Positions 24,647 through 32,813 of a DNA stretch of 64,000 nucleotides are shown piece by piece (position 1 is the first letter of the stretch; each line of letters starts with the position of its first letter). The stretch covers positions 806,001 through 870,000 of the forward strand of contig CBDCGC010000003.1 of the NCBI GenBank assembly GCA_965216585.1, read 5' to 3'. The notes beneath the pieces were generated by a model. That model was not told the origin of the DNA. It saw only the letters and a program-made list of their open reading frames with translations, and searched no databases. The DNA is from CADEER01 sp965216585 (lineage in GTDB: Bacteria > Desulfobacterota > Binatia > HRBIN30 > CADEER01). Both the position numbers and the translations under genes were made by a program.

Positions 24647-25824
24647 CAGGCGGCGCCCCTGCACAAGATGGCAACGCTGCCGTCGCCGAAATCGCCCCAC
24701 CCCGTCACCAGGCCGATCTCCGCCTCCGCAACCTGGCGCTCGCCCGCCTCGCGGCGCAGTTGTTTCACCGCCTCGACGATGTGGTTCATGCCGAGAACGT
24801 GCGCCTCCGACAGCAGTCCACCGTGGGTGTTGACCGGCAATGCACCGCCGAGCTCGATGCGCCCACCCTCGACGAAAGGTCCCCCCTCGCCGCGGGCACA
24901 GAAACCGACCTCCTCGAGCTGCTGCAGGACCTCGAAGGTGAAGCAGTCGTAGATCTCGGCGAAGTCGATGTCGGCCGGCTGCACGCCGGCGCTGGCGAAC
25001 GCCTCCGGCGCCGCAATGGTCAGGCCGGTTTCGAAGATGTCCTTGCGGTTGGTGATCTCGTCGGCCGGATACGGTTGGCCGGAAGCGACACTCATGATCG
25101 ACACCGCTTTCGACTTCAGGTCGGCCGCCCGCTCGGTCGACGTCACCACCACGGCGGCGGCGCCGTCGGTCTCGAGACAGCAATCGAAGAGCCGATAGGG
25201 ATCGGTGATCATCGGCGAGGCCATGTAGTCGTCCAGGGTCAGCGGCTTGCCGTGCATGACGGCGTTTGGATTGAGCTGAGCGTGCTTGCGCATGGCGACC
25301 GCAATCGCCCCGAGGTGCTCGGCCCGGGTGCCAAACTCGTGCATGTGCCGCCGCGCCATCAAGGAGTACCACTGCGGCGGCGCCGTCAGGCCGTAGGGTA
25401 GATAGTAGTCGCGCGCGATCTTGCCGCCGGGTAGCGACGACACATCCTGGGAAACGGTCTGCCGCGTGCGCGAGCCCGAGTAGCCGTTCCACCCCGCCGG
25501 AATCAGCACCGCCTTGGCCGCACCGCAACAAACTGCCATCGCCGCCAAGCGCAGAGAGGCAACCGGCGCCGCCCCGCCGGTGTGTACGGTGGCCGCGAAA
25601 CGCAGGTTCTCGATACCGAGGTTGGCGGCAAACTCTTCGGCGACGCCGAGGTTGGGAAACGGCATCAAGCCATCGATGTCGTCGATCGACAAGCCGGCAT
25701 CGGCGACCGCGCTTTGCGCCGCCGCCAGTTGCAGAGCCAATTGCGAAACGCCGGAGCCCGGCTTGCGCTGGTAGCGCGTCTCACCGATGCCGGCGATCGA
25801 AGCTTTTTCCTTGAGGTCGAGCAT
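24646..25824 (-). CDS. SCP2-type thiolase / thiolase-like lyase
   Basis: The 392-residue protein is a thiolase-superfamily member of the SCP-x/lipid-transfer type. Evidence is ASIAGIGETRYQRKPG at the N-terminus, LFDCCLETDGAAAVVVTS (about 215-232), AEIYDCFTFEVLQQLEEVGF, and GALPVNTHGGLLSEAHVLGMNHIVEA with the conserved NxHGG. The classical nucleophile Cys is replaced in context by TVHTGGAAPVASLRLA, as in members that act as retro-aldolases with a DUF35 partner. It probably cleaves a beta-keto or beta-hydroxy acyl-CoA. It is coupled to the DUF35 gene. Confidence 0.9.
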   Translation of the reverse strand: MLDLKEKASIAGIGETRYQRKPGSGVSQLALQLAAAQSAVADAGLSIDDIDGLMPFPNLGVAEEFAANLGIENLRFAATVHTGGAAPVASLRLAAMAVCCGAAKAVLIPAGWNGYSGSRTRQTVSQDVSSLPGGKIARDYYLPYGLTAPPQWYSLMARRHMHEFGTRAEHLGAIAVAMRKHAQLNPNAVMHGKPLTLDDYMASPMITDPYRLFDCCLETDGAAAVVVTSTERAADLKSKAVSIMSVASGQPYPADEITNRKDIFETGLTIAAPEAFASAGVQPADIDFAEIYDCFTFEVLQQLEEVGFCARGEGGPFVEGGRIELGGALPVNTHGGLLSEAHVLGMNHIVEAVKQLRREAGERQVAEAEIGLVTGWGDFGDGSVAILCRGAA

Positions 25825-25869
25825 TCAACGATCTTTCGCCGCCAAGCCAGTACGGCGGGACCACATCGC

Positions 25870-26913
25870 CTACCTCTTCTTCTTGCGCGCCGCCTTTTTC
25901 TTGGCCGCCACTTTGCGCTTCGCCTTGGGCTTTTCCTTCTTGATACGCTTGGTCGCCTTGATGCCGGCCAGCTTGGCGAGGTTCTTTCCGAGGATCTTCG
26001 CCTTCGAGCTCTCGCTGAGATTCTGATACCCCCACTTCTCCTGCAGCTCCTCCGGCATGTCGAAATTGCGGATGTAGTCGACCGCCGCACCCATGTCGTC
26101 AAACGCCAGGTCGCAGCCCATGACGATCTTGTCGTCGGTCACCCACTGCAGGGCCGAGCCGATCATGTGGTAGCCGCGGTAGGGCGAGTGGACGAACCAG
26201 CCGATGATGCCCGAGAGGGAGAGGTAGAGGTTTTGGTGCTTGCCGGCCAGGCCCATCAACTCCTCCTGGTACGGCCAGCCCATATGGTAGGCGATGATCT
26301 TGAGATCGGGAAAATCGAGGCAGACGTCGTCGAGCAGCAACGGGATCGTGTACTTGGTCGGCTGCGGCAGGACGTAGGCCATGCCGGTGTGGATCGTCAG
26401 CGCGATCCCCAGCTCCTGAGCCTTTTCGTAGAACGGCCACATGCCGGGATCGTTGAGCGCGCCGTCCTCCGGAGCGTAGACCTTGCACAGCTTGGCGTTG
26501 GCGTTCTTGTACAGATAGTCGAGCTCCCAGATGGCGTTCTTCACGCCACGGCGCAGGATCGGGCCGACGTTGCACTCGAGATACATGCGATCCTTGTAGG
26601 GCTCGATCTCCTTCATGATGAAGCCATTGGTCGACATGCAGGTCGCGTAGCCGGAGGTGTCCATCATCGACTCGCGCAACGCGAAGCAAACGTCGACACC
26701 AAACTTGTCCATGTACTCGATCAACGCGTGCGCGCGCGGCTCCGGCATCGCGGCGCCACCTTCGAGATCGCGTCCGCCACCCCACGAGCGCATGACGCCG
26801 TCGACGCTCTTCCACCACTGCTGAAACTGCGGGTAGTAGCTCATCTCATGCATCGACTCCGGATTCATGAAATGACACTCCGACAAAGCTACGAAATGAT
26901 CTTTCTCCGCCAT
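25870..26913 (-). CDS. amidohydrolase-2 family protein with Lys-rich C-terminal tail
   Basis: The 347-residue protein is an amidohydrolase-2 (ACMSD-like) TIM barrel. LTIHTGMAYV gives the central metal His, IIAYHMGWPYQEELMGLAG the second, and VMGCDLAFDD the catalytic Asp. The N-terminal SECHFMNPES lacks the canonical DxHxH, so metal binding may be reduced. The last ~40 residues form an unusual Lys/Ala/Arg-rich basic tail (KRIKKEKPKAKRKVAAKKK, ending in KKKR). It sits between the thiolase and the molybdenum hydroxylase and is probably co-transcribed with them. Confidence 0.88.
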   Translation of the reverse strand: MAEKDHFVALSECHFMNPESMHEMSYYPQFQQWWKSVDGVMRSWGGGRDLEGGAAMPEPRAHALIEYMDKFGVDVCFALRESMMDTSGYATCMSTNGFIMKEIEPYKDRMYLECNVGPILRRGVKNAIWELDYLYKNANAKLCKVYAPEDGALNDPGMWPFYEKAQELGIALTIHTGMAYVLPQPTKYTIPLLLDDVCLDFPDLKIIAYHMGWPYQEELMGLAGKHQNLYLSLSGIIGWFVHSPYRGYHMIGSALQWVTDDKIVMGCDLAFDDMGAAVDYIRNFDMPEELQEKWGYQNLSESSKAKILGKNLAKLAGIKATKRIKKEKPKAKRKVAAKKKAARKKKR

Positions 26914-26979
26914 CGTTCAATCTCCCCTGCGCGCTCCGGCGCGATTGTGAGCCCTCGGTCCGGACCAAGCGGTCGTCCG

Positions 26980-29376
26980 CTAGCCCTCGTTCAGCAACTT
27001 CCACAGGCGCTTCGGCGACGCCGGTACTTCGTGCGCCTTGATGCCCTTCGGTCGCAGGGCGTCGTTGATCGCACACATGATCGCAGCCGGTGTCGTGTGC
27101 AGAGCTCCTTCGCCCATCCCCTTCGCCCCGAGCGGGGTAAACGGCGACGGCGTCTCCAGAGCCTTCTTTTCGGTCATCGGCACCTCGTAGATGCTCGGCA
27201 TCAGATAATCCATGAAGGTCGACGTCAGCAACTGCCCGTCGTCGTCGTAGACGTACTCTTCCAAGAGCGCCGCGCCGACGCCCTGGGCGACCCCACCCTG
27301 CGTCATCCCTTCACACGTCGCCGGGTTGAGACGAGTGCCACAGTCGTCGGCGATGAAGTATTTCAAGATCTCCACGAAACCCGTTTCGCTGTCGACTTCG
27401 ACGAGCACCAGATGGCAGGCGTTGGCGGACGTCAAATAGCTCTTGGCGCGGCCCTGCTCGTCGGCCGGCGTGCGGCCGGCAGCCGTCCACACATAGGTTG
27501 CCTCCGGATTGGGATCCATCCCCTCCGGCAGCAGGTCGCTGCGCGCCAACATGGTCGCCGCCACTTGCGCGAAGGGGATCTGCGCTTCGGCGACACCTGG
27601 AATGCGCACCATCCCGTCCGACAGCTCGAGCGCCTCGGCTTGCGTCTGCAGCAGGTTGGCGCCGACCCGCAGGAGTTTTTCACGCAACAGATCGGCGGCG
27701 CCGAGCACGGCACCGGTAATGGCAACGCCGAGGCGGCTGCCACCGGGACCGAAATGCGGCGGTGCCGACAGCGAATCCATCGGAACCACTCGCACGTCGC
27801 CCATCTCGGCGCCGAAGTAGTCGGCGAGCAGTTGGCAGACGATCGTGTATTGGCCCTGCCCTTCGAGCGAGAAGCCAACCTTGGCGACGATCTTACCCAT
27901 GACGTCGATACTGACCGTCGCTCCCTCGGGGACACCGGTCTGCTGGCTGCCGACGATGGCGTAGGCATTCCAATCAAACACCCCCGGCTCGATCGTGTTG
28001 ACCAACCCGATGCCGAGGCTGCGTCCTTCTTTGCGCGCCTCCGCTTGCTCGCGGCGCAACGCGTCGTACGCTCCCATTTCGAGAACGGCGTCGAGAGCCG
28101 CTTCGTAGTCGCCGCTGTCGTACTCGTTGCCACTGGCAATGGTGTAGGGAAACGCATCCTTGGGAATGTAGTTGCGGCGGCGAATTTCCCCCGGATCGAG
28201 CGACAGCTCGGCAGCCGCGAGGTCGACCATCTGTTCGAGCACCCAGTTGTGCGGCGGCGGTCCCATACCGCGGTACGGACTCTGCGGCAGCTTGTTGGTG
28301 GCAACCAGCGTGAGATCGTACTCGGCGACCGGGATGGCGTAGGGACCGGTGAAGGCGGCCAGCGGCTTGGCTGCCGACACGGCGCCGAAACCCTCGGCAC
28401 TGGCGCCGAGGTCGTCGAGCAACTCGACGCGCAATCCGCGGATGGTACCGTCACTGCGCAGCGCCAGCGAGACGTCGTAGTAGCGATCCCACGACTGGCC
28501 GGCGCCCCCGGACAGGTACTCCATGCGATCTTCGATCCACTTGACCGGCCGGCCGCCAGCCTTGCGCGACAGCAGCGCCGTGATCACCGTACCGCGCGGC
28601 CCCCCTTTGCCGCCAAAGCTACCGCCATGCGGCTGGCTGATGATGCGCACCTTGTTCGACGGTACGCCCAAGGCGCCGGCCGACAGGAGCCCCATGTTGA
28701 TCTGCGATTGAAAGCTACCGCGCGCCGTCACCGTGCCATCGACGACGTCCCATTCACTGATGACGCCGTTGCACTCGAGCGGATTGGCGCCCAGTCGGTG
28801 CCAGCGAAAGCTCTCCTTCAATACTCGATCGGCGGCGGCGAATTCCGCTTCGACTTCTCCCCAGGTGAACTTCCTCTGGAAGACGACGTTGCTCTCGTGC
28901 TCATCGTAGATCGCCGGACTCTGCGCCGCAGCTTCGGTGTCGACGACAGGTGGCAACGGATCGTAGTCGACGACGATCGCCTCGAGAGCGTCCTCGGCTA
29001 CGTAGCGGCTGGCAGCGGCAACTGCTGCCACCGGCTCGCCGACGTAGCGCACGCGGTCGGTGGCCAGACAGTGTGTTCCCCAACCCTCCGGTACCGTCTG
29101 CAGTGGAAAGGTCCAGAGCAGCGCATCTTCACCGGTGACGATGGCCGCGACGCCGGGGATCTTCGCCGCCGCAGAAGTGTCGATCGACGCGATCTTGGCG
29201 TGCGCGTTGGGACTGCGCAGAATCGCGCAGTGCAACATGCCCGGAAGGGACAGGTTGTCGACGAACTCGGTGCGGCCGGTGAGCAACTGGCGATCCTCGA
29301 CGCGCTCGACCTCCTTGCCGATGAAACGCTGCTCGGTCGTCGGCAGATCTTCGATTCGATTGGGAATGTGGGCCAC
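26980..29376 (-). CDS. molybdenum hydroxylase large subunit (xanthine dehydrogenase/CoxL-like)
   Basis: The 798-residue protein is the Mo-pterin subunit of an aldehyde oxidase/xanthine dehydrogenase-type hydroxylase. Cofactor motifs are GGSFGGKGGPRG (about 250), the active-site loop SPYRGMGPPPHNW (about 360) and the terminal GAKGMGEGALHTTPAA containing the catalytic Glu. The loop is neither AYxCSFR of form I CO dehydrogenase nor AYRGAGR of form II, so CO is an unlikely substrate. Together with the two downstream-listed subunits it should hydroxylate a heterocycle, aldehyde or CoA-ester with water as oxygen donor. It begins 3 bp after the small subunit gene ends. Confidence 0.93.
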   Translation of the reverse strand: MAHIPNRIEDLPTTEQRFIGKEVERVEDRQLLTGRTEFVDNLSLPGMLHCAILRSPNAHAKIASIDTSAAAKIPGVAAIVTGEDALLWTFPLQTVPEGWGTHCLATDRVRYVGEPVAAVAAASRYVAEDALEAIVVDYDPLPPVVDTEAAAQSPAIYDEHESNVVFQRKFTWGEVEAEFAAADRVLKESFRWHRLGANPLECNGVISEWDVVDGTVTARGSFQSQINMGLLSAGALGVPSNKVRIISQPHGGSFGGKGGPRGTVITALLSRKAGGRPVKWIEDRMEYLSGGAGQSWDRYYDVSLALRSDGTIRGLRVELLDDLGASAEGFGAVSAAKPLAAFTGPYAIPVAEYDLTLVATNKLPQSPYRGMGPPPHNWVLEQMVDLAAAELSLDPGEIRRRNYIPKDAFPYTIASGNEYDSGDYEAALDAVLEMGAYDALRREQAEARKEGRSLGIGLVNTIEPGVFDWNAYAIVGSQQTGVPEGATVSIDVMGKIVAKVGFSLEGQGQYTIVCQLLADYFGAEMGDVRVVPMDSLSAPPHFGPGGSRLGVAITGAVLGAADLLREKLLRVGANLLQTQAEALELSDGMVRIPGVAEAQIPFAQVAATMLARSDLLPEGMDPNPEATYVWTAAGRTPADEQGRAKSYLTSANACHLVLVEVDSETGFVEILKYFIADDCGTRLNPATCEGMTQGGVAQGVGAALLEEYVYDDDGQLLTSTFMDYLMPSIYEVPMTEKKALETPSPFTPLGAKGMGEGALHTTPAAIMCAINDALRPKGIKAHEVPASPKRLWKLLNEG

Positions 29377-29379
29377 GAC

Positions 29380-29859
29380 TCAGCTCGTCTTCCTCTTCTC
29401 GATGGCCGAACGAACGGCAGCGAGAATGCTCTGATAGCCGGTGCAGCGGCAGATCTGACCGCCCAGAACCTCGAAGATCTCGTCGTCGCTCGGATCGGGG
29501 CTGTGCTCGAGCAGCTCGGTGATGGCCATGACGAACCCCGGCGTGCAAAACCCGCACTGCAGGCCGTGCTCCTCGAGAAAGGCCTGCTGGATCGGGTTCA
29601 ACTCGCCATCTCGGCCGACCCCTTCGATCGTCGTAATTTCCGAGCCATCGGCCTGCACCGCCAGCATGATGCAAGAGCGAACCGCACGGCCGTTCCACAA
29701 CACCGTGCAAGCGCCGCAGACGCCGTGCTCGCAGCCGACGTGCGTGCCCGGCAGCGCCAGTTCGTGGCGCAGAAAATCGGCCAACGTCAGGCGGGCCTCG
29801 ACCCTGACATCGTGCGCGACACCGTTGACGCGAAGCCGAATCTGCCGTTCCTTTGCCAT
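29380..29859 (-). CDS. molybdenum hydroxylase small subunit, 2Fe-2S
   Basis: The 159-residue protein has two 2Fe-2S domains. The plant-type N-terminal cluster has GCEHGVCGACTVLWNGRAVRSC (Cys at about 43, 48, 51 and 63) and the C-terminal cluster has CGFCTPG with CRCTGY. It passes electrons from the Mo-pterin to FAD. The ATG at 29859 lies just past the stop of the FAD subunit; a longer frame upstream would overlap that gene. Subunit order on the minus strand is FAD, Fe-S, Mo (coxM-S-L-like). Confidence 0.93.
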   Translation of the reverse strand: MAKERQIRLRVNGVAHDVRVEARLTLADFLRHELALPGTHVGCEHGVCGACTVLWNGRAVRSCIMLAVQADGSEITTIEGVGRDGELNPIQQAFLEEHGLQCGFCTPGFVMAITELLEHSPDPSDDEIFEVLGGQICRCTGYQSILAAVRSAIEKRKTS

Positions 29860-29863
29860 GAGG

Positions 29864-30742
29864 TCAGACGGAGATTCCCGCTCGCCGCGCTGCATCCACC
29901 AGGCCGCGCCGGGTCAGCACGCCGGCCAGAGCGCGGCGCTGCTCTGCCGAAGCGTGCACGTCCGACTGGGGATCTTCGACGTCGTCGAGCACGGCACGAC
30001 CCACCGCATCAAAGACGGCGGCTCCCGGCGTCTCGCCGATCAACGCCTGCTCCGCCTTGGTCGCGCGCACGGGCACCGCACCGACTCCGAAAAGAACGAT
30101 CCGCGCGTCGGCACATCTGCCGTCGTCACCGCGCGTGAAAAACGAAACGACGCCAGCCAGCGCAAAATCGCCGTGGCGCCGCGCCAACTCGGTGAAGGAC
30201 CAGGCGGCGCCGTCGGGTAACGCCGGGACGCGCACTTCGCAGAGAATCTCGGCAGCATTTAGGTCGGTGGTCAAATAGGTGACGAAGAACTCATCGGCGT
30301 CGATCCAGCGTTCGCCGTCGGCCCCCACGGCTTTGCACTGGGCGCCGAGCGCAACCGCCAGAGCCGGGTATTCGGCCGACGGGTCCGCGTGTGCCAGCGA
30401 TCCACCAAACGTACCCTGGTTGCGGTTCTGGGGATGCGCGACGTTCATCGTCGCAGCGAGAACCAGCGGGTGCTTCTCGCGCACCAGCGGCGACAGCTCG
30501 ACTGCGCGCTGGCGCGCCATCGCGCCGACGACCAGCGCACCACCGTCGTCACGCACGTAGTCGAGGTCGGGAACACGCGCCAGGTCGACGAGGATCTCGG
30601 GACGCGCCAGGCGCATATTGAGCAACGGCATCAGGCTCTGGCCCCCCGACAGCAGCTTGGCATCCCCCTCGTTCTCGCCGAGAATCGACACCGCTTCCTC
30701 CAGGGTTTCGGGTGCGAGGTACTCAAACGGTGCGGGTTTCAT
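29864..30742 (-). CDS. molybdenum hydroxylase medium subunit, FAD-binding
   Basis: The 292-residue protein has the CoxM/PCMH FAD fold: N-terminal FEYLAPETLEEAVSILGE, AKLLSGGQSLMPLLNMRLARPE (pyrophosphate loop) and a TFGGSLAHADPSAEYPA flavin motif. A C-terminal CO_deh_flav_C domain follows. It is the first gene of the hydroxylase operon. The ATG at 30742 gives the family N-terminus; a start five codons upstream is possible. An inverted repeat AAACGACCGTTT sits 18-29 bp upstream and is probably the operator. Confidence 0.93.
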   Translation of the reverse strand: MKPAPFEYLAPETLEEAVSILGENEGDAKLLSGGQSLMPLLNMRLARPEILVDLARVPDLDYVRDDGGALVVGAMARQRAVELSPLVREKHPLVLAATMNVAHPQNRNQGTFGGSLAHADPSAEYPALAVALGAQCKAVGADGERWIDADEFFVTYLTTDLNAAEILCEVRVPALPDGAAWSFTELARRHGDFALAGVVSFFTRGDDGRCADARIVLFGVGAVPVRATKAEQALIGETPGAAVFDAVGRAVLDDVEDPQSDVHASAEQRRALAGVLTRRGLVDAARRAGISV

Positions 30743-30759
30743 CGATCGTCGGGCCAACC

Positions 30760-30771
30760 AAACGACCGTTT
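30760..30771. promoter_or_regulatory. palindromic putative TetR-type operator
   Basis: The near-perfect palindrome AAACGACCGTTT, preceded by ACC, lies just upstream of the FAD subunit start in the divergent region shared with the small membrane protein gene. A near-identical copy (AAACGATCGTTT, also after ACC) lies upstream of the acetone-carboxylase-type operon at 57375-57386. Confidence 0.55.
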
Positions 30772-30917
30772 AATAGCTCGATCGACTCGTCGCACGCAAG
30801 ACGACTGGAGGGTTACGCCCGGTGAAGGCTAGACCGCCTGCCAACGACTCGAACGACACGGTCGCCGTCCGGCCGACTCCAGTTGCACGGAAAAGAAGCA
30901 CGGACTACAAGAATTGG

Positions 30918-31154
30918 ATGAGAAAACTCGCACTAGCGGGCGTCGCACTGCTGCCTTTCATCGTCCCGGCGGAGGCCAGAGCATACCTCGACCCCGGCAC
31001 CGGCAGTGCCATCATTCAAATGGCGATCGCCGCCGTGGTCGGAGGACTGTTCGTCCTCAAGACCTACTGGCGCAAAGTCGTGTCGATCTTCACCGGCCGG
31101 ACGAGCGAAGAGATCGAGGGCGACGGCGCGACGACCAACGAAGAGAGCGACTGA
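30918..31154 (+). CDS. small membrane protein of the YLDPGTGS type
   Basis: The 78-residue protein has an N-terminal signal-like helix (LALAGVALLPFIVPAEARA), then YLDPGTGSAIIQMAIAA, a second hydrophobic helix and a basic KTYWRKVV segment, ending in an acidic tail. Small proteins with YLDPGTGS followed by a single helix are familiar to me next to sulfatase-like or surface-polymer genes; no function is established that I know of. The ATG at 30918 is chosen over one 32 codons upstream because it begins the signal peptide. It is convergent with the four sulfatase-like genes, 51 bp from the nearest. Confidence 0.75.
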   Translation: MRKLALAGVALLPFIVPAEARAYLDPGTGSAIIQMAIAAVVGGLFVLKTYWRKVVSIFTGRTSEEIEGDGATTNEESD

Positions 31155-31205
31155 CCTTCCCGCACGAGCCTCGCCGGTCACCGACTTGGCTCCGGCACAC
31201 GCACG

Positions 31206-32813
31206 TCACTCCACGAGCCGCCCGCCCGCAAAGTCACGCATCGGGCGAAATGGCTGGTACGCGAGCCCCTTCCCTTCCACCCGCAACACTTCGGGGAGGA
31301 GCACGTTGATGGGAGCCAGGACCGTCTCGTAGTTGCCCGGTGCGCTCGCATGAGGCGGGCGATGAGCGAACAACGTAGCAAACTTGTCGATGTCGTTCGC
31401 CGGCGTTTTCTCTCCCCGTTGGATTCTTGAACCGTGATCGCCGTGAACGATCACGCGCGCCCCGGCGAAACGACCCGCAGCGTCCATCCGGTCGAAGATG
31501 CGACCGAGCAGATCCAGCGTGCACTGCACTTGCTCCAGGTACATCGCGTAGCGGCGCGCCCTCGCCGCTTCCGTATTGCGCGAGCCGATGCCCAGCCATT
31601 TCGAGAAGTCGGGCCGCATGACACAATTCGCATCAAAGGCGTACGGGTAGTGCGGCAAGAGGAGGTGAGCGAAGTACAAGTGTCCAGGCTCCACCTCAGC
31701 AAGGCCATCCGCCAAGCGGTCGAACACCGGCCGGGCCGATATCGAGCTCATTTTGGGAAGAGCCTGCAAAGGGGGGAGGCCCAACTTTCGCCCTCTCGGG
31801 CTCAACTGGAACAATGCATAGCGAAAGCGAACGTTCGTTACGGCGTACGATTGCTTCGAGTACATCGCTGCGAGCAAGCGGGCCTTCGTCATCGGCTCCG
31901 TACTCAACATACCCAACACCGCTGGGCTCTCGACAGAGTAGGTAAAGCACGCATCGAGCGCATCGCTCAGCGGCCTGCCGGCGCCGTCCCGGCAGAAGTC
32001 GATGTAGTCGGACTGGTAGACGTGGAGGCGATATCCGCGCTCCGTCATCTCTGAAAAATACGCATTCAATCCGACGTGCTTCCGCTTGATGGCATCGCCA
32101 AACCGCTTGCCGATCTGCCGGCGATCGATGACGAAGTTGAGCGCCGAGGCAAGCGACTTCCGCGTGGCAGCGCTTACCGCATAGGCCTTTCCGTAGACGT
32201 CGAAGCCCCGGCTCAGAAAAAAACTCTTGATCTCGGAGGAGCTCGCCATCCTCGCATCGTGTTCCGCTGGGATCGCCTCGACACCAATCATCTCATCCAG
32301 AACGATGTGGACGAGCGGCGGCGCGGCGGCGTTGGCCGCAACCGCCTTGCCGACAAAGGTCTCCTCGCGCGGAGCGCCGACCGGAAAGAGCAACGACGAC
32401 AGCAGCACGGTCACGCCGAACGCGCCGACCACCGCGACGAGGTGCCGGCGCAACCCAAAGGCAAGCCCGGTCACGAGAATAAATGCGAGCGCCAGCCTGG
32501 TCGTCGAGCCGTCGAAGATCTCGGTCAAGAAGTCGAAGAGGAGTGTGATCAGCAATCCGTATAGCGGAACCCGTGCGTAGTCGCCGAGCAACTCGGCTGC
32601 GGCTGCGACCACCACGCCACATCCGAGCAAGGCCAGCAGGCACATCAAGCTCTCCGCTGCGAGCACGGAGTGTTGGTGATGGCGGAGGAACACCACCAGC
32701 GGTATGACCATGAGCAGTGGCGGCACCAACCACGACAACAGATCACGCGTCGAGCTCGAGCGATCGGCTTTCCGTGCCTTGCCAACCACCGCGGCCGAGC
32801 CCCACACCGACAT
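31206..32813 (-). CDS. membrane sulfatase/alkaline-phosphatase superfamily protein, paralogue 1
   Basis: The 535-residue protein has four or five N-terminal transmembrane segments (residues about 20-165) and then a periplasmic alkaline-phosphatase-superfamily domain. PLVHIVLDEMIGVEAIP gives the first metal Asp and VIVHGDHGSRI the C-terminal Asp-His. AATRKSLASALNF lies where the nucleophile is expected. There is no C/S-x-P-x-R sulfatase signature, so a Thr/Ser nucleophile and a phospho-transfer or hydrolysis role are more likely. Its ATG shares one base with the stop of paralogue 2 (TGATG). It is the last gene of the tandem array. Confidence 0.85.
   Translation of the reverse strand: MSVWGSAAVVGKARKADRSSSTRDLLSWLVPPLLMVIPLVVFLRHHQHSVLAAESLMCLLALLGCGVVVAAAAELLGDYARVPLYGLLITLLFDFLTEIFDGSTTRLALAFILVTGLAFGLRRHLVAVVGAFGVTVLLSSLLFPVGAPREETFVGKAVAANAAAPPLVHIVLDEMIGVEAIPAEHDARMASSSEIKSFFLSRGFDVYGKAYAVSAATRKSLASALNFVIDRRQIGKRFGDAIKRKHVGLNAYFSEMTERGYRLHVYQSDYIDFCRDGAGRPLSDALDACFTYSVESPAVLGMLSTEPMTKARLLAAMYSKQSYAVTNVRFRYALFQLSPRGRKLGLPPLQALPKMSSISARPVFDRLADGLAEVEPGHLYFAHLLLPHYPYAFDANCVMRPDFSKWLGIGSRNTEAARARRYAMYLEQVQCTLDLLGRIFDRMDAAGRFAGARVIVHGDHGSRIQRGEKTPANDIDKFATLFAHRPPHASAPGNYETVLAPINVLLPEVLRVEGKGLAYQPFRPMRDFAGGRLVE

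Noticed and set aside
25582..30138. Very long open frame on the plus strand (1518 codons)
   Set aside because: It is antisense to five recognised genes; its translation is His/Arg/Val-rich without domains, typical of GC-rich complementary-strand artefacts.
26980..30742. Aerobic CO dehydrogenase
   Set aside because: The active-site loop is PYRGMG, not AYxCSFR, and no coxD-G accessory genes are present.
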